A stretch of 26,890 nucleotides of DNA from Saccoglossus kowalevskii (taxonomy: Eukaryota > Hemichordata > Enteropneusta > Harrimaniidae): NCBI RefSeq assembly GCF_000003605.2, contig NW_003130360.1:338464-365353 (forward strand), read 5' to 3'. Positions within the stretch are counted from its first letter, which is position 1. Each line of letters begins with the position of its first letter. A model generated the notes under the pieces. That model was not told where the DNA came from, did no database searches, and saw only the letters and a list, made by a program, of their open reading frames with translations. Shown one piece after another: positions 17,706 through 26,890 of the stretch. A program made the translations under genes and the position numbers.

Positions 17706-19770
17706 ATTTATGCATATCATTTAGGAGATATATGAGCTGCTTGATTGGCGTATTTTGTCAGTTTACATCATTGAATAATTTTAGTAAATTGCTTGGTGTT
17801 CAACATAATATTACAGCTGTTTAATCATTTAATCAAAGAAGGGGTGTTGGCGCTTTCTGATGTTCCACAGAGATGGCTACTTATACACTGAGTGCTTTAA
17901 TTAGCCCTCATTCGGACGTCTAAAAACGGGGACACATGGATTGACCTCGCTGTGGGTATATGCGTGTATGTGTGCGTGCGTCCATCCGTTCGTTCGTATC
18001 CATCGCACACTTGCTTGAACCAATTAAGTTCAAACTCCACAGATACATCCTATTAATATGGTATTTGCACATGCATTTTTGTCATTGTTGAACTCGAAAT
18101 TACCTTTTTAAGATTAAAATTGTATCACATATTTTCACCATTCATCATTATATCAGACAAATACACGTACATTCATCTCAGCATCAAATCCAAAATGTCT
18201 GACTAGTGGACAGTTCCACAGAGCCATATTTTAACAGGCTTGGACCAATCATGTTAAATCTTCACACATGCATCACACATCAGGTTATATATATATCAAG
18301 TTTATAATAAACATGAGTACTCTGACATTGGCAATGACTTGTTTAGCTTGAACTTCAAGGTCATTAAGTCAACATAATTCCTCCATCAACAAATCATTGT
18401 TTATACAGTACAACACCTGCTTTGCAACGTTTCAGGCTAGTTGCTTTGATGTTTACAGTTGAGGAATTATGACCAGTAGCACCACAGCTACTGCAAGAAA
18501 TCAATATATCCAACTTAATCTAACCTGGTATAATGCTGACATTTTGAGTTACATAACAATTAAAACTAGTTCCAAAACCTATAGAGAATCTTCATAAGCG
18601 AGCTAACTCAAATGTGTGAGTGAAAATGATGAGAAAAACTTACACATATGTTACCCAGATCAGAAGCCATTTAGTTCATAAGAGAAGTATCCATGTGGAC
18701 ACCCTTGATTCTTGATTAAGGGATAATGTCGTTTACAACAACAACTGCAACCACGTAAAAGCTTTGTATTGAAAAGCATTATGTATTTACAAACACAGAC
18801 TCGCTACTCATTGATATGTATAGAAAGCTTTATATACTCGGTGCTGTGGTCTCTATGCCACTACTCCCACACAACACGACAAAAACGGCTTTAAGCAAGA
18901 GACACGATTAGAGTGCCCATCTGCCTGCGTGCAGCGATGCTTTCAAAACTTGAGGCTGTTGGGGGGAAAACATCAAAAAGCAAAGGGCATTAAAAACATA
19001 TTCATCATAAGCAATAAATGGTTATTAAGCCATCATATATATAAACAGCACTAGAATATATCACTGTTTTAATCAGCAAGCATTCAGCAAAAAAATAACT
19101 CCCTCTGATGACGGTTCACTTTTCCATTCAGAGTTATTATGACATCAAGCTGTCAAGCCACCCATTTTGATGACCCGGTCTCTGGTGCATGGTTATTGTA
19201 TTTCCTGTGCATATTGTTCCAATAATACTCTGGTTCCAGTGGAATTAAATATGAACTTGTCTGACTCCATGACTCCACAACTATACACATGACTCTGGGT
19301 AAACACTCTTTTACTAAAGGTAGGCTGTGTTAAAACACAGTAGCTATATGGGTTTTTCTAGTAGTGATCATTATAACAATAAAAATCAAGCGGTAGAATC
19401 ATTCTAATTTCAAAACGTTTAGACTAAGGTACCTATATATTTACCTAATATTGGTATTGTAATATATTCATACAGATTATTATGACTGAACGTATATCTT
19501 GTCTATCCAATCATGGTGCGGAATATTATGACAAAATGGGCGTACTCTTTGGAGTAGTAATCAGTAGTAACCTCAACTGGTAATCAAAACATCAAGAAAG
19601 CTCTGGCGAAATTGAAACGAGACCCATTGCATGAACTACGTGTTTTAGCAATTGGTAGCGCGACCGGTAAATGCTGCAGTTGTTGACAGTTATTATAAAC
19701 AAACTTGAATTCATAATAATAATTATTTGTATCTTGCCCTGTGTCGCATACGACTTATTTACCACTTCCG
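17706..19770. other. Non-coding stretch
   Basis: No gene recognised. It contains a GTGTGCGTGCGTCCATCCGT simple-sequence patch (about 17960-18000) and two TTAAGTTCAA/AACTTCAAGG-type lines, suggesting an old dispersed repeat at 17900-18500. A short AT microsatellite lies near 18286. All frames are short. Confidence 0.4.
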
Positions 19771-19779
19771 TGTCACTGA

Positions 19780-19792
19780 GAATGTTCTAGAA
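19780..19792. promoter_or_regulatory. Heat-shock element 1 (perfect)
   Basis: GAATGTTCTAGAA fits GAAnnTTCnnGAA at all nine fixed positions, the trimer site bound by heat-shock factor. Confidence 0.75.
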
Positions 19793-19810
19793 CCGTACTG
19801 TGTCTGGGTG

Positions 19811-19823
19811 GAATATTCTAGAT
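19811..19823. promoter_or_regulatory. Heat-shock element 2 (one mismatch)
   Basis: GAATATTCTAGAT fits GAAnnTTCnnGAA except the last base. A further GAA follows 9 bp later in TTTAGAAACT. Confidence 0.65.
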
Positions 19824-19883
19824 TTTTTTTAGAAACTGGTTGAATAGGTAATAGAACACTGTAGGAGGCAATAGAAGGTAATG

Positions 19884-19896
19884 GAACATTCTAGAA
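19884..19896. promoter_or_regulatory. Heat-shock element 3 (perfect)
   Basis: GAACATTCTAGAA fits GAAnnTTCnnGAA at all nine fixed positions. A weaker site (AAATTCCAGA) follows at 19906-19915. Confidence 0.75.
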
Positions 19897-19961
19897 ATTA
19901 ATAGTAAATTCCAGACTCAGTATGTATGCTGATGTAATGGTCTATTTATAGACAGTGTGGG

Positions 19962-19997
19962 TATATATAGGGGAGTTGTTCAACACTGAGATCAGAT
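19962..19997 (+). promoter_or_regulatory. TATA box and initiator
   Basis: TATATATAG at 19962-19970 is followed about 31 bp later by GATCAGATC (A at 19994), close to the arthropod-style TCAGT initiator. The spacing is that of a standard RNA polymerase II core promoter reading to the right. It lies 66 bp after the last perfect heat-shock element. Confidence 0.55.
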
Positions 19998-20248
19998 CGG
20001 AGACCACGTTGAATTGTATTGGAGTTTAAGTATCTAGTCATTGGAGTAGTTGAGTTTTACCGCGATATTGTACTTGATGTTTGCAGAGTATAATAATACC
20101 AGTACCAGTTGAAACCTCATCTGTTGGCTCCGTGTTCGTATTTTATCATCGCCGCCAGGGAAGTCTTTCTGTTACTGTTGCCATTTTGGTATTTGAACCA
20201 TCACACCTGTACTATACCAATTACGGTAATATTACGTTACGTGTGACA

Positions 20249-21840
20249 CCCTGATGTGTTTACAAGAAACCATTTACAACCCATGAAAATACAAGTAACT
20301 TGTTGAATATGGAGATAAGTTTTATCCCTAGGTTATAAAATGGGTTAGTTTACAGTATTTATTAAATTATAGTATCAGATTGTTTGGACTGATTTATTGT
20401 GTATGTGTTGCTGAGTATATTTACAAATTGAAGGTATGCTGAACCATATAATAATCATTAAAATTAAAATGATCACTAAAACAACATTATTATCATTCAA
20501 TTTGAACAGTTTGAATAGAAACGAGAGTTTATTCCGTTGTTTGGTTTTTCACTTTAGATTCGGTAAACTGCCAATTACAGAATGATTTGTTATATTTTAT
20601 GTTAAAGCTAATAACGCAACAGTAACTGAATATAGGCCAGACTTATTCTTGGACCAACAATTTTTCTAAACTACTTGCATATAATGTATAGGAAGCATCA
20701 TTTTCATAAATGCAGTAGGGTGGTTTGCCCCCTCTCCCGCATATACACATGTACATGTACAACTTGTATAATGTACTGACAGGTAAATTACTTCAATATT
20801 GCATTAAAATCTTGCAAGCCGAATATGGGGAAGTATCAAAGGTTAGTGAAAACCAAGTTTTGTTTTAGGTCCGCTATCAAATTCATCGAGCGAAGCTAAT
20901 TATATTACTGATTGACCTTCGTTGTTGTCCAGTGGCATCAACTTCTTGAAAACCAATGTTATTGATAGGTCTACTCAACATACATGTATATCAACTATTA
21001 GATTTGTTCATTTCGGCTGGAAAACAGCTCACCCAATCGCTTTACTATTGTATATTGTATATGTGTGGACTCATCTAACATTTGTTCAGATTGCTTGTGA
21101 AAATGTGCATTGCTTGCAGCGATGCTATCTCAGTTGAATCGCTGCTTGTTTTATTATAGAAGAAGTGATTTTTAAATGAGATGCTCTATATAATATTAAT
21201 TACTTTAAGTGAAATCATATCATTTGCTGTTATGATTTTTATTATGATTAATCGTGCACATGAATTGCAAAAAAAGATTCTTATAACAGTTATTGCAAGA
21301 AGAACCCAGTAGTAGGTAGCATCACACAAATATACACGTTCTATTCAATTCATTACTACAGCATCCGACCATAAATAGCCCCAATTCACTACCAAACGCG
21401 TGATTTCGGTCTTTTTAGTGCAGTAATATTTCTATGCCTAGCCTATAAATCAGCTGACATCTGGCTTATTAAATAAGACAAAGGATGAAGGCACAATTGG
21501 TCTGATTGTGTGTACGTTTTACGAATCAGTTACCCTCGTGCTCTGGTCCGTAATCAGTCATGTGATTTGTGCATGACAAATTTCTAGATCCGGCCGATAC
21601 ATACAGGTTAGGCATACAGCTTATTTTATTCCCTGGGCTCCCTATGTCTTAACACGTTATGTATCGTTGCTTTTAGCATATTCTGTTGATGCCATATTTT
21701 TTACACACGTGCAAGTCCAAGATTGGTCAAACAATTACGTAACAAACCAAAGTAAATTCATTTTAATACGTGATGAACCAATGCATTGCCTGATATTAAA
21801 AGTTCAGAAACTAAGTTTTTAGAACATAAGTATAAGCATT
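20249..21840. other. Non-coding stretch
   Basis: No gene recognised. The 71-codon frame at 20922-21137 is Cys/His-containing but has no motif and no splice context, so it is not called. AT-rich throughout. Confidence 0.4.
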
Positions 21841-23162
21841 CAGTAATTTTAATGAAAAAAGTACATTTTTCTTAGTAATAGTGACACCTGTTGTTTAGTA
21901 TGATTGATCCCCACGGTTGGGTGGAGGAGCATAGAAGTTTTTAATTAAAATTATTTTCCATAATAAACAAGAAACCATCATAGATGTTCTTATAAACAGC
22001 CTTTCAATTCATAGTGGGGGGTGGAGTAAACCTGTGATTATTTTTATTACTTTCTGACTATCTAGTTTGCCGTTCACCATGTCCATTTCCATATAAACAA
22101 AAGCTCCAGCCAATATCAGATTTGACTACTTGTTTTAAGTTGTGGCACTTGGAAACGAGTGTTAGTACATGTGGCAAATGTCCAACTGTCTTGGGTAATA
22201 AGATTGGCTAAATTTCAACTAGAAACAGGTAAACCAGTATACCTGTATGTACGAAGCCAGTGAATTTGATACAAGCGAAAATAAACTGCATCTATCTATG
22301 TATATAAATATACATGGACAGAGAATATTTTCTTAGAGCACTAAATGTGACAATTGCCCTATTGTCTGTGCTGATTTGGTAGGTTAAACCCACCTTTAAT
22401 ATACCACACCAGCCACATAGCGCCCGATGCGGAGCTGGGTAGGTACTGAAAAAAAACATTGACTGAAGCATTGCAAAGGACTGAATTGTTGTCAATAACA
22501 ACAAACATATTGGAAGGTCAAAGAGAGTGAAAAAAACATACAGGCATATAACAACTTTCTGGGACCTTTCTTTGTTCCAAGTAATCCACAGTAGAACGAG
22601 ATGAAACAACGCTATACTCCGCCATCTTTATTTTGATATTGGATTCAACGATTATTTTATGGGAACCATGGGTCATAACTTGAGGGGAGTTAACACCCAT
22701 GATATTAAAAATGCCTTGATTATTAAGAGTCTAAATTACAAGGAACCAATACTTTGATTTTTTCAGTGGACCAATAAAAGCATTTGAAAGTATATAATTG
22801 TTCATATGACATCCTTCATGTGTATAGTTGCTGTCACAGTGTAAGTCCTGCTTATCACAATTGAGAGGGCCACCCACAGAACTCGCACTGGACAGGGGGT
22901 TCTGTCACTGCTAGAATGGGGTAGACAAGACAATAGTATTGAAAATGAAATACACATACACCAAAATATCGAGTTAAAGCTCCTGACTTTAATACCTCTC
23001 AAAATAATTAAAGGAAATTATTCACCTTTATGACAGTTATCATACGGCAATGCACACCGTTTCTTTCCATGATTCCATGCACACTTATATGTGCAGGGTT
23101 TGAGGTAATATGACAACAACATAAAATAAAGGATGCTGACAGTTGTCAATTACAGTAACATC
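21841..23162 (+). repeat. Repeat A, copy 1 (about 1.32 kb, complete)
   Basis: Starts CAGTAATTTTAATGA and ends near TTGTCAATTACAGTAACATC. Aligns along its whole length with 24753-26033 at high similarity and with 26447 to the window end. Landmarks are AGTGACACCTGTTG, CAAAAGCTCCAGCCAATAT, GCACTAAATGTGACAA, ACCACACCAGCCACATAGCG and AGAGGGCCACCCACAGAACT. No transposase or reverse transcriptase motif is visible on either strand. Confidence 0.9.
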
Positions 23163-23167
23163 GCTAT

Positions 23168-23720
23168 AACAACCCTATAGTCCGCTATCTTTATTTTAAT
23201 ATTGGATTCAACCATTATTTTATGGGAACCACGGGTCATAACTTGAGGGGAGTTAATACCCATGATTTTAAAAATGTCTTGATCAATAAGAGTCTAAATT
23301 ACAAGGAAACATTATTTTGATTTGTCAGTCGACCAATAAATGCATTTGACAGTATATAATTGTTCATATGACCTCCTTCATGTGTATAGTTGTTGTCACA
23401 GTGAAATGCCTGCTTATCACAATTGAGAGGGCCACCCACAGAACTCAAACTGGACAGGGGGTTCCGTCACTGCTAGAATGGGGTAGACAAGACAATAGAA
23501 TTGGAAATGTAATACACACTAAAATATCGAGTTAAAGCTCCTGGCTTTAATACCTCTCAAAACAATTTTAAGAAATAAATCACCTTTATGACAGTTATCA
23601 CTCGGCAATGTACACCGTTTCTTTCCATGATTTCATGCACACTTCTATTTGCAGGGTTTGAGGTAATATGACAAAAACATAAAATAAAGGATGCTGACAG
23701 TTGTCAATTACAGTAAAATC
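23168..23720 (+). repeat. Repeat A, partial tandem copy of the 3' part
   Basis: Matches 22605-23162 and 25480-26033, beginning at CCCTATAGTCCGC. It sits head-to-tail directly after the complete copy. Confidence 0.9.
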
Positions 23721-24072
23721 AACTAACTAGGACAGATTAAAAAGGACCAGAAATGTATTTAAATACGTTGTACATTCATTTCTACTGGTACACACAAATA
23801 TAGAGACTATTTAGTGATGTCACAGTATTCTATATCACACCCTAAAAGAAGCACTGGAAACAAATTCATCTGTAAGTGAGCTATTTCATTTATTTACATC
23901 GTGTAATAATTAATTTTATTCAATATCTATTATATAAAAATTATTACACCACAGTCTGAGTTATATTACTGTTGTATCTACATATATATAAAGTTGTTTT
24001 TAGATATAACTAAATTCTTATTTATAATATACCATACTGGTCAATTTCCCAATGTGTTGTTGTGAAATGTTA
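23721..24072 (+). repeat. Repeat B, copy 2
   Basis: Follows the A copy without a gap (AACTAACTAGGACAG). Aligns with 16932-17272 and 26193-26440. The CRE-like site is changed to TGATGTCA here. Confidence 0.85.
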
Positions 24073-24752
24073 CCATCCAAGTTTCTGAAATGAGCGTGTT
24101 TGTGAATAATAAGAACTTGACTTGATTGTATTAAATACTAACGCAATAGTACAATGGAAATATACTTTTTGTATAACACATGCAAAGTGATATGCTTCCT
24201 ACATTAGTCATGGTGGTTTGCATAGATGTCCGCCATTTTTAAAATCTGCCTTACTTAAAATTAACATTCATTAAATCAAATAGAATACTACACTGAAATT
24301 GATTTTTTAACAACAGTATAATATTGACAGACAAACAGAAGAATTTGCGATCAAAAATCAAACTCCATAAAACGTTTTATTTTCATTTTTTGTGTCGGGT
24401 TACAACAGGGACATGCATGGGTTACGGAGATTGATCATGTCAACAGATCCTGTTGATAGTGATTACACACAATCAGTGATGACACTGAGCAGTGATTAAT
24501 CAAGGCTAATTATGATTTAACAAAGCATAATGTGGGTAAAAATGTTTTACCATTAACACTCCAATACATAGTATTTTAATAATTCTAATCACAATCACCA
24601 GTGTATGCTAGTATAGCATTTTATAAAAGACTAAACAAATACTTTCTGGGGGCAGAGGATATCACAAACATATCACATAGAGGATATTTTATATTATACA
24701 CATATGTATCAATCATTTGTTAAGCTTGCAGCAAATATATATATATATATCT
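24073..24752. other. Spacer between repeat units
   Basis: No gene seen. It ends in an (AT)n microsatellite (24736-24750) that directly abuts the next repeat A. Confidence 0.5.
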
Positions 24753-26033
24753 CAGTAATTTTAATGAAAATGAAGCATAATATTCTTAGTAATATTGACA
24801 CCTGTTGTTTAGTATGATGGATCATCACGATTGGGTACAAGAGTATAGAAGTTTAAAATTAAAATTGTTATCCATAAGAAACATGAAACCATCAAAAGTG
24901 TCATTATAAACAGCCATTTAATTCATAGGCGCAGTAAGCCTGTGCTTATTTTTATTATTGTCTGACCATCGAGTTTGCCATTCACCGTGACCATTTCCAT
25001 ATAAACAAAAGCTCCAGCCAATATTATATTTTACTACTTGTTCTAAGGTTTGGCACTTGGAAATGAGTGTTGTGAAATGTGGCAAATGTCAAACTGTCTT
25101 AGGTAATAAGATAGTATGTACGAAGCCAGTGAATTTGATTCAAGGAAACAGAAACAGCATCTATGTGTATAAATACACATGGACAGAGAATATTTTCTTG
25201 GAGCACTAAATGTGACAACTGCCCTACTGTCTGTGCTGATTTGGTAGGTTAAACCCACCTTAAATATACCACACCAGCCACATAGCGCCCAATGAAGAGC
25301 TGAGTAGGTAGTGAAGAAAAACATTGACTGAAGTATTGCAAAGGACTGAAGTGTTGTCAACAAACATATTGGGAAAGTGAAAAAAAAGACAGTGAAAAAA
25401 AAACACACAGGCATATAAATTCTAACTTTCTAGGACCTTTCTTTGCTCTAAGTAAGCCAGAGTAGAACGAAATGAAACAACACTATAGTCCGCGATCTTT
25501 ATTTTAATATTGGATGCAATCATTATTTTATGGTAACCACGGGTCATAACTTGAGGGGAGTTAACAACCATAATTTTGAAAATACCTTGAACAATAAGAG
25601 TTCAAATTACAGGGAAAACATTATTTTGATTTTTCAGTGAACCAATAAATGCATTTGACAGTATATAATTGTTCATATGACCTCCTTCATCTGTATAGTT
25701 GTTTTCACAGTGAAAGGCCTGCTTATCACAATTGAGAGGGCCACCCACAGAACTCACACTGGACAGGGCGTTCTGTCACTGCTAGAGTGGGGTAGACAAG
25801 ACAATAGTATTGACAATGAAATACACATACACTAACATATCGAGTTAAAGCTCCTGGCTGTAATACCTCTCAAAATAATTAAAGGTAATAAATCACCTTT
25901 ATGACCGTTATCACACGGCAATGCAAACCTTTTTTTTTCCTCGATTCCATTCACACTTATATGTGCAGGGTTTGAGGTAATATGACAAAAACATAAAATA
26001 AAGGATGCTGACAGTTGTTAATTACAGTAACAT
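24753..26033 (+). repeat. Repeat A, copy 2 (complete)
   Basis: Full-length homologue of 21841-23162 with scattered substitutions and small deletions, for example loss of the TTGGCTAAATTTCAACTAG segment present at 22204 and 26809. A minus-strand open frame (about 25043-25414) overlaps the matching frame of copy 1 (22292-22609). Confidence 0.9.
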
Positions 26034-26165
26034 CAACTAACTGGCCATTGTAAATGAAATGTTAAAGGAAAGATTAAACAATACCAGACATGTATTTAAA
26101 TATGTTGTACACTCACATTTTTACGGGCACACACAAATATAGAGATTATTTAGTGACGTCACAGT
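26034..26165 (+). repeat. Repeat B, truncated copy
   Basis: Contains CATGTATTTAAATATGTTGT and stops abruptly after GTGACGTCACAGTA, where sequence from the end of repeat A restarts (AAGGATGCTGACAGTTGTCA). Confidence 0.85.
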
Positions 26166-26440
26166 AAAGGATGCTGACAGTTGTCAATTACAGTAAAATA
26201 AACTAACTAGGAAAGATTAATGAGGACCAGACATGTATTTAAATACGTTGTACATTCATTTCTACTGGTACACAAAAATATAGAGACTATTCAGTGACGT
26301 CGCAGTATTCTATATCACACCCTGAAAGCACTGGAAACAAACTCATCTGAAAGTGAGCTATTTCATTCATTTACATTGTGTAATAATTAATTTTGTTCAA
26401 TATCTATTATATAACAATTATTATACCACAGTCTGAGTAT
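26166..26440 (+). repeat. A-tail plus repeat B, copy 3
   Basis: The last 30 bp of repeat A, then repeat B from AACTAACTAGGAAAG to CCACAGTCTGAG. This is an internal partial tandem duplication of the A/B junction. Confidence 0.85.
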
Positions 26441-26446
26441 ATATAT

Positions 26447-26890
26447 CAGTAATTGTAATGATAAAAATGTACATTTTCTTAGTAATAGTGACACCTGTTT
26501 CGTATGATTGATCTCCACGATTGGGTGCAGGAGCATAGAAGTTTATAATTAAAATTATTTTTCATAATAAACATGAAACCATCATAAATGGCCTTATAAA
26601 CAGCCTTTCACTTCATAGTGGGGGGTGGAGTAAACCTGTGATTATTTTTATTACTTTCTGACTATCTAGCTTGCCGTTCACCATGTCCATTTCCATATAT
26701 ACAAAAGCTCCAGCCAATATCAGATTTGACTACTTGTTTCAAGCTGTGGCACTTGGAAACGAGTGTTAGTACATGTGGCAAATGTCCAACTGTCTTGGGT
26801 AATAAGATTGGCTAAATTTCAACTAGAAACAGGTAAACCATTATAACTGTATGTACGAAGCCAGTGAATGCTATTCAAGCCAAAGAAACT
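26447..26890 (+). repeat. Repeat A, copy 3 (cut by window edge)
   Basis: Begins CAGTAATTGTAATGAT right after repeat B, so B-A adjacency is seen here. It is closer to copy 1 than to copy 2: the GTGGGGGGTGGAGTAAACCT and AACTAGAAACAGGTAAACCA segments are shared with copy 1. Confidence 0.9.

Larger units (their letters stand above)
19771..20248 (+). mobile_element. Candidate solo LTR carrying a heat-shock-type promoter
   Basis: Begins TGTCAC and ends GTGACA (inverted hexamers, TG...CA ends), 478 bp. It holds a clear promoter: heat-shock elements, then a TATA box, then an initiator, as in the U3-R part of an LTR. No 5-bp TSD is seen (TTCCG left, CCCTG right), no adjacent primer-binding site and no second LTR. 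LTR identity is therefore provisional; it could instead be a cellular heat-shock promoter whose gene is absent or non-coding. Confidence 0.45.

Noticed and set aside
24736-24750. (AT)n as a transposon target site for repeat A
   Set aside because: Copy 1 of repeat A is not preceded by such a tract, so the association at copies 2 and 3 is not consistent.
1-26890. CRISPR array, bacterial operon, rRNA or prophage
   Set aside because: No regular direct repeats with unique spacers, no Shine-Dalgarno-led gene series and no rRNA-like sequence; the window is eukaryotic.

Overview
This window looks like intergenic and intronic DNA from an AT-rich invertebrate animal genome. The only clearly cellular gene is at the left edge: the last two exons of a histamine N-methyltransferase-like gene, joined by a GT-AG intron. 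Everything else that could be resolved is transposable-element DNA, relics of element genes, tandem repeats and segmental duplications. The spliced gene, the tRNA-derived SINE head, the LTRs, the cut-and-paste elements with target-site duplications (TSDs) and the absence of bacterial-style operons all point to a metazoan. The methyltransferase family and the element mix fit a marine invertebrate, but no species can be named from the sequence alone.

Layout. 1-670: 3' end of the methyltransferase gene. 671-2667: no gene seen. 2668-4234: an exon-like reading frame split by a 1,324-bp inverted-repeat element (2836-4159) with a perfect 9-bp TSD. The frame resumes exactly across the TSD. The inserted element carries its own start-codon exon, splice donor and poly(A) signal. 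4245-5540: a second inverted-repeat element (33-bp ends, TTA on both sides, PIF/Harbinger-like). 5976-6667: a solo LTR with TGTTACG/CGTAACA ends and a 4-bp TSD. 6703-6730: a near-perfect palindrome. 6785-11279: a 4.5-kb element whose inverted ends contain arrays of a 19-bp repeat and which is flanked by a 6-bp TSD; it encloses further small repeats.

11280-15600: a relic of a HECT/G2E3-like element gene broken at a TGA and a 15-G run; an AT-rich minisatellite; a tRNA-Met-derived SINE; a decayed gene with a ubiquitin-specific-protease C-terminal signature followed by a basic coiled-coil-like repeat; and a hAT-type MITE. 15998-16413 is an unidentified minus-strand open frame.

16432-17705 and 21841-26890 share families of long duplicated units in one orientation, with nested partial tandem copies. 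Between them, at about 19771-20248, is an LTR-like or promoter-like segment with two perfect and one near-perfect heat-shock elements upstream of a TATA box and an initiator.

The genes do not form a pathway. The window is best read as the 3' flank of one host gene overrun by several generations of insertions. All family names rest on ends, TSDs and short motifs read by eye; no database search was run.
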